This document shows positions 41,622 to 50,258 of a stretch of 56,817 nt of DNA, piece by piece. Each line of letters begins with the position of its first letter. Positions within the stretch are counted from its first letter, which is position 1. The translations under genes were made by a program, and so were the position numbers. The notes under the pieces are model-generated. The model did not search any database. It was not told the origin of the DNA and saw only the letters and a program-made list of their open reading frames with translations. Source of the stretch: Lachnospiraceae bacterium (GTDB taxonomy: Bacteria > Bacillota > Clostridia > Lachnospirales > Lachnospiraceae); contig JAGBBW010000102.1 in NCBI GenBank assembly GCA_017938285.1, forward strand, positions 1 to 56,817. Direction: 5' to 3'.

Positions 41622-42968
41622 CTACGGTGTCACCCGGTTCATATCCCTTGGAAACAGGGCTGCATACCGCACATTTTCCTGCCCAAGCAGTCTGCCTGTC
41701 AGCCTCTCCAGTCCAAGTCCCAGACCGCCATGCGGCGGCATTCCAGCCTTATGCATCATCAGGTAACTTTCAAATGCTTCCACCTTCATCCCACGGCGCT
41801 CCATTTTTTCCACCTGTTCCCGGTAATTGTGGATACGCTGTCCACCGGTGGTCACTTCCAATCCACGGAACAGCAGGTCAAAACTTAAGGTTTCCTCCGG
41901 ATTTTCCCCACATTCTTTTGCATAAAACGGACGTTTTGCACTCGGATAGTGGGTGACAAACACAAACTCACTGCCCGTCTTTTTCTTTATCAGCTCACAC
42001 AGCAGTTTCTCCTCCTCCGGTTCAAAGTCTGAAACATCCCTGATTTCACGCTGGTACGCTTTCGCCACCAGTTCTTTGGCTTCCATAAATTTCACCGCCG
42101 GAATGGAAGTAATTTCCGGAAGCTGTACCTTTAATAACGCCAGCTCCAGCTCGTAATGCATCTGCAGGTACTGCATGGTAAAAGCAAGCATTCCGGTTTC
42201 CATCTGCATGATTTCCTCAAAGCTTTCGATAAATCCCATCTCAAAGTCCACGCTGGTATACTCATTCAAATGTCTTGCCGTGTCGTGTTTTTCTGCCCGG
42301 AACACCGGAGCAATTTCAAATACTCTCTCAAACACCCCCACCATCATCTGCTTATAAAACTGCGGGCTCTGTGCCAGATACGCCTGCTTTCCAAAGTAGT
42401 CCAGTTTAAAAATATTGGCACCACCCTCTGCACCTTCCGCCACGATTTTTGGTGTGTGAATCTCTGTGAACCCTTCTTTATACAAAAACTCCCGGAACGC
42501 CCGGCAGATTCCTTCCTGCAATTTAAACACTGCCCGTTCCTTTTCATTCCGCAGTGTCACCGGACGGTAATTTAATAAATTCTCCAGGGAAGTGTCCACC
42601 TTTTTGTTATTAATCACAATCGGGGATATTTCCTCCGGCAGGGACAGCACTTCCGCAGACAACAACTGCAACTCGTATCCCATTCTGGAACGTTCCTCAG
42701 CAATGACCTTTGCAGTCATTCGTACCGCGCTCTCCTCCTGTAACTGCTCCAAAGGAAACGTACTGTATTCCCTGCTGTAAATACACTGTACTATGGAACG
42801 TTTTGTCCGCAGCAGCACAAATGCAAAGTCACTCATCTTCCGGATTTTATACACCATGCCATGAATCTGTACTGTTTCGCCGATGTACTGTTCCAGTTCT
42901 CCAGCCTCCACTTCCTTTCTATATTTTGTATGTTCTGAGTAATACTCTGTCCAATTCATCTTTTTCAT
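41622..42968 (-). CDS. aspS2: Aspartate-tRNA ligase, archaeal type (AspS2)
   Basis: The 448-residue class II synthetase has an N-terminal OB anticodon-binding domain (VQIHGMVYKIRKMSDFAFVLLRT) and the catalytic core with motif 2 (FEIAPVFRAEKHDTARHLNEYTSVDFEMGF) and motif 3 (GGLGLGLERLTGRLLG). It lacks the bacterial GAD insertion, so the length matches the archaeal/eukaryotic AspRS. Clostridia often carry such a second, non-discriminating AspRS that makes Asp-tRNA(Asn) for amidation. The start at 42968 has AAGGA 8 nt upstream. It leads a possible operon with tcdA and the MATE gene and has a structured leader. Confidence 0.95.
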   Translation of the reverse strand: MKKMNWTEYYSEHTKYRKEVEAGELEQYIGETVQIHGMVYKIRKMSDFAFVLLRTKRSIVQCIYSREYSTFPLEQLQEESAVRMTAKVIAEERSRMGYELQLLSAEVLSLPEEISPIVINNKKVDTSLENLLNYRPVTLRNEKERAVFKLQEGICRAFREFLYKEGFTEIHTPKIVAEGAEGGANIFKLDYFGKQAYLAQSPQFYKQMMVGVFERVFEIAPVFRAEKHDTARHLNEYTSVDFEMGFIESFEEIMQMETGMLAFTMQYLQMHYELELALLKVQLPEITSIPAVKFMEAKELVAKAYQREIRDVSDFEPEEEKLLCELIKKKTGSEFVFVTHYPSAKRPFYAKECGENPEETLSFDLLFRGLEVTTGGQRIHNYREQVEKMERRGMKVEAFESYLMMHKAGMPPHGGLGLGLERLTGRLLGQENVRYAALFPRDMNRVTP

Positions 42969-43331
42969 ATCCTTGTTCCTTTCTTTCAAAATTTTTCATT
43001 TATGATAAAGAAACCGGATATGATTTTCCTGCCTGCCCGGGCCCTGAACATACAAAAAGACCACTCTGGTTTCTCTATTTCCAGTGTGGTCCTCATCCTT
43101 CTATCTGCCACACAGGTACAACACAAACAGCGCCTGTACCTGTGAACTATTATCAGTAAGATATCCTCTGATACATTTCACCGCTACAAGCGCTGTCTAT
43201 CATCGTCCCTGTTCAGCTTTACAAATGGAATATTTCTCATGATAACAGCTTCTTTCTTTTTTTCTGACAATGGGAAAATTCCTTAAATCTCCCTTTGTTA
43301 GAACAGAGTCTATCACTCTTTTTTCCATTTG
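42969..43331 (-). promoter_or_regulatory. Structured non-coding leader upstream of aspS2
   Basis: In this 363-bp gap the minus strand shows three hairpins in order: TATCAG-N11-CTGATA (43151-43173), CACAGGTACA-N14-TGTACCTGTG (43111-43144), and a terminator, GACCACaCTGG / CCAGaGTGGTC, followed by TTTTTG (43053-43091). It ends 85 nt before the aspS2 start. This may be an attenuation leader for aspS2, or simply the end of the OhrR operon. A canonical T-box sequence (TGGNACCGCG) is absent, although a TGTGTGGCAG stretch could pair with GCCA tRNA ends. Confidence 0.5.
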
Positions 43332-43763
43332 TCAAATACTTTTCAAAATTTTCTGTAAAATTTCATACAGCTTTACTGCCTCTTCCGGCTCCAGATTCAC
43401 ACAGCCTCCGATTCTGGGCGGAATTCCCACTGCTTTCTCTTTCAACTGCTCTCCCTCTGCCGTAATCGTTACCTGTAACATCCGTTCATCCTGTGCATCT
43501 CTCTTTCTTACCACATATCCCTTCTGCTCCAGCTTCTTTAACACCGGTGTCAACGTACCGGAATCCAGATACAGGTATGCTCCCAGGTCTTTCACATTAA
43601 TTTCCTTATGTTCCCATAATACCATCATGGCAATATACTGCGTATAAGTCAGATCTATTTCATCCAGAAACGGCTTGTATTTCCGGACAATTTCCTTGGC
43701 ACAGGCATACAGTGGAAAGCACAGCTGATTTTCCAGTTTTAACACATCATATCTGTTATCCAT
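43332..43763 (-). CDS. ohrR: MarR-family peroxide sensor, OhrR-like
   Basis: The 143-residue regulator has Cys15 in LENQLCFPLYACAKEIVRKYKPFL, the position of the redox cysteine of OhrR, and the OhrR-type wing (TYTQYIAMMVLWEHKEINVKDLGAYLYLDSGTLTPVLKKLEQKGYVVRKRDAQDERML). It is the last gene of a four-gene run with two glutathione peroxidases and a TSCPD protein; OhrR-type boxes lie at the run's promoter. Oxidation of Cys15 by organic hydroperoxides should release repression. Confidence 0.9.
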   Translation of the reverse strand: MDNRYDVLKLENQLCFPLYACAKEIVRKYKPFLDEIDLTYTQYIAMMVLWEHKEINVKDLGAYLYLDSGTLTPVLKKLEQKGYVVRKRDAQDERMLQVTITAEGEQLKEKAVGIPPRIGGCVNLEPEEAVKLYEILQKILKSI

Positions 43764-43848
43764 AAGTTCCTCTTTTCTTCTCTTAATCTGATTGCTGTTT
43801 TCCAGACTACCATTGTACCACTTCTTTTCCGGCTATGCAAATGATTTT

Positions 43849-43876
43849 AAGGAACCCCTGATTAAAGCGTTTCCTG
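43849..43876. repeat. AAACGCT hairpin repeat, copy F
   Basis: AAGGAACCCCTGATTAAAGC followed by GTTTCCTG. It supplies the TAA stop and last codons of the TSCPD protein. Confidence 0.65.
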
Positions 43877-44122
43877 CGCCTCATAAGCCTCTCTTACTGC
43901 ACAGGTAAGCTGGTCTGCACAGGAGGTTGGCCGTCTGCCGCAGGTAATTCCCTTACATTTCTCTTCAATCTGTTCCACGGTCCAGCCATCCACCAGAAGC
44001 GGAATCGCTTTCAGATTACCGTTACATCCGCCGGTAAATACAATATTTCTGACAACATTTCCTTCTATATCCAGTTTAATTTCTGTAGAGCAGGTATTTT
44101 TTGTTCTGTAACAATATTCCAT
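43862..44122 (-). CDS. TSCPD domain protein (TIGR03905 type)
   Basis: The 86-residue protein contains NTCSTEIKLDIEGNVVRNIVFTGGCNGNLKAI and TCGRRPTSCADQL, the cysteine-rich core of the small TSCPD family, which is related to a domain at the end of some ribonucleotide reductases. It may bind metal or act in redox. It lies between a glutathione peroxidase and OhrR in the same operon. The last codons and stop come from the hairpin repeat. Confidence 0.9.
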   Translation of the reverse strand: MEYCYRTKNTCSTEIKLDIEGNVVRNIVFTGGCNGNLKAIPLLVDGWTVEQIEEKCKGITCGRRPTSCADQLTCAVREAYEAQETL

Positions 44123-44146
44123 GATATCTTCCTCCGTTTTTCCACT

Positions 44147-44692
44147 TTATAATAATTCTTTCACTACTTTTTCAATTACCTCAATTTCATCCGTTGGCTC
44201 AAAACGTGCCACTATATTGCCTGCTCTGTCTACCAGGAATTTTGTAAAATTCCACTTGATATCCGGCTCATTCTTATAGTTTGGATTACTTCTTTCCAGC
44301 ATGCTTTCTACAATGGCTGCCAGCGGATGCTCCGGATTAAATCCTGCAAATCCCTTTTCCTGCTTCAAAAAATCAAACAATGGAAGCGCTTTTTCTCCAT
44401 TTACATCTACCTTGGAAAACTGTGGAAATGTAATTCCATATCTGGAGTCACAGAAGCTGGCAATTTCTTCACTGCTGCCCGGTGCCTGGTTTCCAAACTG
44501 ATTACATGGGAAATCCAGTATTTCCAGACCGTTCTGTTCGTATTTTTCATATAAATCCTGTAAATCATCGTACTGTGGAGTAAAGCCGCATTCTGTTGCC
44601 GTATTGACAATTAAAACCACCTTTCCTGCATATTCTCTCATGGAAATATTCACTCCATATCTGTCCGCTGCTTCAAATTCATAAAATCTCAT
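44147..44692 (-). CDS. Glutathione peroxidase family thiol peroxidase, longer paralogue
   Basis: The 181-residue protein has the peroxidatic Cys35 in NTATECGFTPQY, then FPCNQFGNQAPGSSEEI (Gln and the resolving Cys) and IKWNFTKFLVDRAGNIVARF (Trp and Asn), the complete Gpx tetrad with Cys in place of selenocysteine. A loop of about 25 residues (EKGFAGFNPEHPLAAIVE...) before IKWNF is missing in the neighbour. Non-selenium Gpx of bacteria are usually thioredoxin-linked. Confidence 0.95.
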   Translation of the reverse strand: MRFYEFEAADRYGVNISMREYAGKVVLIVNTATECGFTPQYDDLQDLYEKYEQNGLEILDFPCNQFGNQAPGSSEEIASFCDSRYGITFPQFSKVDVNGEKALPLFDFLKQEKGFAGFNPEHPLAAIVESMLERSNPNYKNEPDIKWNFTKFLVDRAGNIVARFEPTDEIEVIEKVVKELL

Positions 44693-44753
44693 CTTTTTTC
44701 TTCTCCTTTACTATGATTTAAATTCTTTCTGACTGTTTTTATTTTTCGCAGGA

Positions 44754-45227
44754 TTATAACAATTTTTCTATCGCTGCCGCCAGGTCCTCCGGTGCCTTGA
44801 CCGGTGCAAAACGCTCTACGACAGTTCCCGTTCTGTCTACCAGAAACTTGGTAAAATTCCACTTGATATTACTTCCCATAAGCCCCTTCTTCCGGGATTT
44901 CAGATAGGTAAACAAGGGAGCCTCCTGTGTTCCATTTACATCAATTTTTGCAAACTGCGGAAATGTGATTCCATATCTGGAACTGCAGAACTCCATGATT
45001 TCTTCATTACTGCCCGGTGCCTGGTTTCCAAACTGGTTACACGGAAAATCCAGAATTTCAAACCCCTTCTGCTGATACTTCTCATATAAATCCTGTAAAC
45101 CTTCAAACTGTGGTGTAAATCCACAACCGGTAGCCGTGTTGACAATCAGAAGCACCTTACCTTCATAATCTTTTAATGAAACTTCTTCGCCCTGTTTGTC
45201 CTTTACCTTGTAATCATAAATACTCAT
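44754..45227 (-). CDS. Glutathione peroxidase family thiol peroxidase, shorter paralogue
   Basis: The 157-residue protein has Cys35 in NTATGCGFTPQF, then FPCNQFGNQAPGSNEEI and IKWNFTKFLVDRTGTV. It is highly similar to the downstream paralogue and lacks its extra loop. AGGAGG lies 7 nt before ATG 45227. It is the first gene behind the OhrR-box promoter and begins the peroxide-defence operon. Confidence 0.96.
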   Translation of the reverse strand: MSIYDYKVKDKQGEEVSLKDYEGKVLLIVNTATGCGFTPQFEGLQDLYEKYQQKGFEILDFPCNQFGNQAPGSNEEIMEFCSSRYGITFPQFAKIDVNGTQEAPLFTYLKSRKKGLMGSNIKWNFTKFLVDRTGTVVERFAPVKAPEDLAAAIEKLL

Positions 45228-45275
45228 GTTCCTTCCTCCTGACATGCAGTTTCACCATCCGATGAATTGTTATCG

Positions 45276-45337
45276 ATTTAATTGTATGCAATTTATTAGG
45301 TTGGTTTGATTGTACACAATTAAATTGTTTTTGTCAA
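45276..45337 (-). promoter_or_regulatory. Promoter with two OhrR-type boxes
   Basis: On the minus strand TTGACA (45332-45337) and TACAAT (45309-45314) are 17 bp apart. Overlapping the spacer and -10 is TTTGATTGTACACAATTAAA + TT (45305-45326); downstream is ATTTAATTGTATGCAATTTA + TT (45276-45297). Both resemble the known OhrR box (TACAATTAAATTGTA-type). Confidence 0.85.
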
Positions 45338-45348
45338 CACTTTTTTAA

Positions 45349-45388
45349 AAAAACACCCTGCAGAATTTTGCTTCTGCAGGGTGTTTTT
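45349..45388. terminator. Terminator of the diguanylate cyclase gene
   Basis: AAACACCCTGCAGAA / TTCTGCAGGGTGTTT with flanking A- and T-runs. It separates the GGDEF gene from the peroxidase promoter. Confidence 0.9.
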
Positions 45389-45393
45389 AACTT

Positions 45394-47127
45394 TTATACC
45401 AATACATATCCCGACAATATTTTCGCCATCAGCCGGAAATAATGTACTTTTTCCATATTCCAGGCAATCTTTTTATTTACTGCCTCCAGTGCCAGAACAC
45501 AGTCCCTTCCATTCCTATCCTGAAACGGAATGTGAATACAGGACAGAACTCCCTGTGCTTTCATTTGTACATACACTCTCTCATCCTCTTCTGCCACCGT
45601 CGTAATATCGTTAATAACTGTCTGTGGATTGGCATAACGTTTCTGCCAGTATTCACTGAGAATATACTGCTCTGTCCGGGCAATTAAGGCATCCGAAGGC
45701 ACCTGCTGTCCGGCCATATACAATACATGCCCGGCCTTCCTGTCATATACCGAAATCCGGGGAACCTCAAAATTTTCAATATAATCATCCAGCAGACGCT
45801 CCACCGGATAGACTTTTCCACTGAATGCCCTATCCATAATAACACACATAATCTCTCCCATGGACATGTCCCCACGGGTATTGATTCTTGTTGTCGTATT
45901 GGTTGTTTTTTTGATTTCCGTAATGGTTCCGTGTTTTTCCTTATTGTAAATAATATACCTGTTTCTTCCCTTTTCTTTGGCGCGGTACAGGGCAAAATCT
46001 GCCAGAGCGAACAGTTCCTCATAATTGGAAGCATCTTTTGGATATGCCGCACAGCCGATGGACAAGGTAATTGCCGGCTGTCCCGGAACATCTGCCGGAT
46101 ATCTGGCGCTGACCGTATTTTTAATACTGCGCAGCCGCTCTCTGGAGTTTTCCAGATCATAGGCATTATAAAATAAAATCATAAATTCATCGCCGCCGAT
46201 TCTGCCTGCCAGTCCCTCATTTCCAACTTCTTCTGAAATAATTGTTGCCACCTGCTGGATTACTGTATCTCCTGTCATGTGGCCAAACTCATCATTTACC
46301 CGTTTAAAATGGTCAATGTCCACAATAGCCAGGGAAACATTCTGACGCTTTTCCATGTCAATGGTACGTATTACCATGTTAGTTATCTCGCCTTTGGCAA
46401 TCAGTCCCGTCAGGGAATCAATTTCAATCTTTCTTGTATCACTATAGGTACGTTCCATATACTCATGCAGATATCCGACTGTCATGGTATGTACACCACG
46501 CTCATAAAAACCGGAACATTTAATAATGCTGTGCTTCATTTCGCTTTCGGTAGTTTTAATACTGCCATTCAATTTAATGAACAGATATCTGCTCCCGCTG
46601 CGCAGTCCGCCAATAAAATCACTTACTGTGTTTTTATCCTCTGCCAGATTCTCCAGCTTCTGCTGCAACTGTTCCAGTGTCATCGTCTGTACATAACGGT
46701 TTGCCCCGGTTCCGGTACTGATTTCCACCTCATTCCGGGCAGGGTAATAAAAAAACATATCATCCGCATACAGACTGTTAATCGTATCGTTAATCCTGCA
46801 CTGCTTGCTCATTTCCCACTCAGAGTCTGAAATCATGGCAATATCCAGTACAACCAGTTCCAGGTTGTCCGAAGCCGGAATCTCCTCCATCAGAAGATAA
46901 CACGGAATCTTTGCTCCGTCCAGTGCCTCCAGATGAACCACAAACCATCCCGTAAAACCGGCCGCTACATTATCCGTAAATTTTTTCCGGTCCTCCTCAC
47001 AAATCAGACGTTCAAAGGAATAATACAGTCTGGAATCATCCACAAATTTATAAAAGTCCGTATCTGCAGACAACACCGTATATTTCTCTTTATTCACTAC
47101 AAGCTTATGCTTTTTTGATTTCTCCAT
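45394..47127 (-). CDS. Diguanylate cyclase (GGDEF) with flanking sensor-like domains
   Basis: The 577-residue soluble protein has an N-terminal PAS-like segment (about 1-190), a GGDEF domain (about 240-400) with an intact active site RIGGDEFMILF and the end YPKDASNYEELFALADFALYRAKEKGRNRY, and a C-terminal GAF-like region (SEYWQKRYANPQT...LSCIHIPFQDRNGRDCVLALEAVN). It makes cyclic di-GMP from GTP. No EAL domain or transmembrane helix is seen. The start is either ATG 47127 or GTG 47133 (AGGA upstream); the two differ by two codons. Confidence 0.9.
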   Translation of the reverse strand: MEKSKKHKLVVNKEKYTVLSADTDFYKFVDDSRLYYSFERLICEEDRKKFTDNVAAGFTGWFVVHLEALDGAKIPCYLLMEEIPASDNLELVVLDIAMISDSEWEMSKQCRINDTINSLYADDMFFYYPARNEVEISTGTGANRYVQTMTLEQLQQKLENLAEDKNTVSDFIGGLRSGSRYLFIKLNGSIKTTESEMKHSIIKCSGFYERGVHTMTVGYLHEYMERTYSDTRKIEIDSLTGLIAKGEITNMVIRTIDMEKRQNVSLAIVDIDHFKRVNDEFGHMTGDTVIQQVATIISEEVGNEGLAGRIGGDEFMILFYNAYDLENSRERLRSIKNTVSARYPADVPGQPAITLSIGCAAYPKDASNYEELFALADFALYRAKEKGRNRYIIYNKEKHGTITEIKKTTNTTTRINTRGDMSMGEIMCVIMDRAFSGKVYPVERLLDDYIENFEVPRISVYDRKAGHVLYMAGQQVPSDALIARTEQYILSEYWQKRYANPQTVINDITTVAEEDERVYVQMKAQGVLSCIHIPFQDRNGRDCVLALEAVNKKIAWNMEKVHYFRLMAKILSGYVLV

Positions 47128-47280
47128 CGTCACCCATTCCTATCGTAATTGCTCTGTCTTTTGTAACCGTTCCATACCCTCACAGTTACATACCTTCTAT
47201 CTGCCCCAATCAATAAATCGAACGTTTTCATTATAACATTTTCATTCTCTATTTCCAACTATTTTTTTCGAAAGTTCCTA

Positions 47281-47387
47281 ACTCTCGTGTAACTATTCAG
47301 CCTTATATGCTATATATACGGACTGCAAGCTTGCTGGCAGGTTTTACGAATGCGGATTTGGGTTGGGCTGAATAGTTACACTCTCGT
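47281..47387. mobile_element. 91-bp MITE with GTAA ends and 8-bp target duplication
   Basis: The element 47289-47379 has perfect 14-bp terminal inverted repeats (GTAACTATTCAGCC / GGCTGAATAGTTAC) and no coding frame. It is flanked on both sides by ACTCTCGT (47281-47288 and 47380-47387). GTAA termini and an 8-bp duplication are the known hallmarks of IS66-family transposition. It lies directly at the stop codon of the MATE gene. Confidence 0.85.
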
Positions 47388-48718
47388 TACAACCGTTTAT
47401 ACACCGTTCTCCACATCGTTACAAAGCAGATCAGCCCACCAATGACATTGGATATTGGCTCCGCAAGAAAGACACCGTTTACCCCAAATCCCAGCACTGG
47501 AAGCAGCAGGGTCAGTGGCACTACAATAATCACCTTGCGCAGCAGGGAGAAAAAGATTGCCTTTTTACTTTTTCCCAGACCCTGAAACGTAGACTGCCCC
47601 GCAAACTGAAAGGACATAAACACAAAGCCAAAAAAGTAAACGGATAATGCCTTTGCTCCTTCTGCTATCATCAATTCATCATTGGAAAAAATACGGAATA
47701 TGTATTGTGGAATGAGAAGCACCACCAGCCAGGCAAACACCGTGTACACACTTCCAATCAGCGTCATAAACCGAATGCCCTCTTTCACCCTCTCTTTTTC
47801 CCCTGCGCCATAATTATAACCTAACACCGGCTGGGAGCCGCTGCTGATTCCCATAACCGGCAGGGAAATCATTTCCCGGACAGAATTCAATACCGTCATA
47901 ATTCCAACATATAAATCACCGCCATAGGTCTGCAGGGAATTATTGCACACCACCTGTACCAGACAGTTTGATCCCTGCATGACAAAGGATGGAATTCCCA
48001 GGCTTACCATACGTTTTACACGTTCAGCCTCCAGACGGAAACACTCCTTCTTCAGTTTTAAAATTGCTTTTTTCCCAGTCAGAAAGCGGAACACCCAAAC
48101 CGCTGAAACCGCCTGGCTGATGACCGTTGCCAGGGCAGCTCCCTGTACACCCATGTGGAATCCAAAAATAAATACCGGGTCCAGTACAATATTTATAACT
48201 GCGCCAACCACCGTTGTCAGCATTCCCACTCTTGGAAATCCCTGGGCGTTAATAAAACCGTTCATACCGGTAGCCATCATGGAACATACCGTTCCAAACA
48301 AATAAATCTGCAGATACTGGTCGGCATACTCATAAGACGCTTCACTGGCTCCAAACAAAAACAAAATTGGTCGCCGGAACAGATAACAGACGGCAAATAA
48401 AAGAACCGCAGCTATCATTAAAAGCGTAAAAGCATTCCCCATAATGTTTTCTGCTTCGTCATCCCTCTTGTTTCCACGGGTGATGGAAAACAATGGTACC
48501 GCACCATTGCCAAAAAGCCCGGTGAAGGCGGCAATCAGTACAATAATCGGAAACGTAATGCCAACTCCGGTCAAAGCCAGGTCACCAGTTTCCGGCAGAT
48601 GTCCTATATAAATGCGGTCCACCATGTTGTAAAGAAGCTGGACAATCTGTGCCAGTGTCAGCGGGATGGCCTGTTCTATAATTCGCTTTTTTACGGAACC
48701 TTGGGAAAAATCGTTCAT
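47387..48718 (-). CDS. MATE family efflux transporter
   Basis: The 443-residue protein has 12 helices: VKKRIIEQAIPLTLAQIVQLLYNMVDRIYIGHLP in TM1 and the second-half repeat VYVGIMTVLNSVREMISLPVMGISSGSQPVLGYNYGAG. It is typical of Na+-driven multidrug or metabolite efflux. It is only distantly similar to the other MATE gene here. The stop codon lies in the target duplication of the IS66-like MITE. Confidence 0.95.
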   Translation of the reverse strand: MNDFSQGSVKKRIIEQAIPLTLAQIVQLLYNMVDRIYIGHLPETGDLALTGVGITFPIIVLIAAFTGLFGNGAVPLFSITRGNKRDDEAENIMGNAFTLLMIAAVLLFAVCYLFRRPILFLFGASEASYEYADQYLQIYLFGTVCSMMATGMNGFINAQGFPRVGMLTTVVGAVINIVLDPVFIFGFHMGVQGAALATVISQAVSAVWVFRFLTGKKAILKLKKECFRLEAERVKRMVSLGIPSFVMQGSNCLVQVVCNNSLQTYGGDLYVGIMTVLNSVREMISLPVMGISSGSQPVLGYNYGAGEKERVKEGIRFMTLIGSVYTVFAWLVVLLIPQYIFRIFSNDELMIAEGAKALSVYFFGFVFMSFQFAGQSTFQGLGKSKKAIFFSLLRKVIIVVPLTLLLPVLGFGVNGVFLAEPISNVIGGLICFVTMWRTVYKRL

Positions 48719-48804
48719 GGTGTCTCCTTTTCTTCACTTTTCTATTACCACTATTTCTTTTTTTTAAATTTTCTACTACAATCCTATAGAACAACAACAC
48801 AGCT

Positions 48805-50241
48805 TTATTTAGAAAAATATTTCTGATTTCTGCTACTCGGTTTTTCAGGAATCGTCATTTCAATTTTTCCTTCTTTCAGCAATGGCTTCAGATGATTTTT
48901 AGCAAAGCTTTTTACATCCTTATACCCTAAAAATGCCGCAATTTCTTTCTTACTTCGCGGCAATCTGCAATACTTGATAATCTTATCCTGGGTGTTTTCC
49001 TGGGTGTTTTCTTGGGTGTTTTCTTGGGTGTTATTATTTATACTTTCTCTTTTTTCCACGTTAAATTTTTTATTTTTTATTGTTGCATATACCATAAATG
49101 ACTCCGTTCTATATTCTGGTTCTGGCAATCCTGCCTGTCTCATTTCCAGATACATACGGTCAATACCTTCTCCAAATTCACGGACATATTCGTATTCATG
49201 AAGAAATTCAGCAATTTTTGGATTTCTCGAAAAATGAATGTCTCTCATATTATTCAGGCGAACAATACCTGGAAGAGTTCCTGGACTTTCCACAGTAATA
49301 TGATCATCAAACATCTTAATTTGAATATCAGTTCCCTTAATACTGTAATCCCTGTGGGTAATAGCATTAATAATAATTTCCTTCCATACAAATTCCGGAT
49401 ATTCCGGCTCTGTAACAAATCTTGCATCCGGTCCAAGGTATGTGTGCTCTTTTATCTGACTTCTTACAAATTCAATTGTATTCTCTACCAGTTCTAAAAT
49501 ACGTCCCTGAAAAATTTTGTCTTTAACTACATTCATCTCTGCGCCAACTTTAACCTCCGTACCTTCATATCGTATAAAACGTACTCTTGCACGCTCAAAA
49601 AATAACTGAGGCTGTCTGCCAAATAATAAAATAGCAGCTCCGCTCATCTCCTGGCGTCCATTCACCTCAACAATAAATTTTTTATTTTGCCTGATATATT
49701 CTTCTGGTGTTTTTCCATATCCAATCTTCTTACAATACTCTGTAACAGCTGACATTTCAATATCCTCTACGCAACTGCCATATACCGGTTCATTTTCATA
49801 ATACCTTGTACCCTTTGCATACATCAACTGCAGTCTTTCATCAAATGTCAGTTTCTTTGATTTATCCCCCACTCAAAGAAAAACTTCATCCCGATGATTT
49901 GCATGTAACTCACTGCTCTGGGGAATCTTAATCAGTAAAATATGATTTTCCCTTCCTTTGCTGTCTTTACAAGGAATCACCTCTGTTTCAACCATAACAG
50001 ACGGCCGGCAATAATCAAAAGGAGCACGCAGAATTTCATTTACATTTTTCATATATTCATCTATTCCTGTGATTTCACCATTATCCTCTATCCCAACGGC
50101 CAATACCCCTCCATCCGCATTTGCAAAAGCAATGACTGGCGTTGCTATTGCAGTCGCTTCAATTTTCGCACTTTTACGATCAAACGACTGCTTTTCTGTT
50201 ATTTTACACATTTTTTCTATTGTCATATTCGTAAGCTTCAT
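48805..50241 (-). pseudogene. AlbA_2/Schlafen-type ATP-binding protein interrupted by one TGA
   Basis: Both halves lie in the same frame. The first (ATG 50241, AGGGA 5 nt upstream) carries an AlbA_2 N-domain: RKSAKIEATAIATPVIAFANADGGVLAVGIEDNGEITGID. It ends ELHANHRDEVFL, then TGA (49873-49875), then continues in frame as VGDKSKKLTFDERLQLMYAKGT, through an ATPase-like HATPase_c_4 region (VWKEIIINAITHRDYSIKGTDIQIKMFDDHITVESPG) and an ENTQ-repeat linker to a winged helix. Family members have a residue such as Arg at the stop (VYLRVGD), so CGA to TGA is the simplest explanation. The 3' half otherwise has no decay. Confidence 0.85.
48988..49032. repeat. 12-bp coding tandem repeat (ENTQ)
   Basis: Nearly identical 12-bp units (TGGGTGTTTTCC / TT) encode ENTQ repeated four times between the ATPase-like part and the winged helix. 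Such linkers are common in AlbA_2 proteins and expand by slippage. Confidence 0.85.
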
Positions 50242-50258
50242 CTGCTTCCCTGTCTCCT

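Noticed and set aside
42156-42575. 139-residue open frame opposite aspS2
   Set aside because: It is a shadow of the well-supported aspS2 gene, with no ribosome-binding site and no family resemblance.
42969-43331. Canonical T-box leader
   Set aside because: TGGNACCGCG is missing on the minus strand. It is kept only as a structured leader of unknown type.
45684-46166. 160-residue frame inside the GGDEF gene
   Set aside because: It overlaps the intact GGDEF active site in another frame and reads as arginine/serine/proline-rich noise.
49873-49875. Selenocysteine at the in-frame TGA of the AlbA_2 gene
   Set aside because: No bSECIS-like hairpin is apparent directly after the TGA, the family has Arg (not Cys) there, and both Gpx genes here use Cys. 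A nonsense mutation is simpler.
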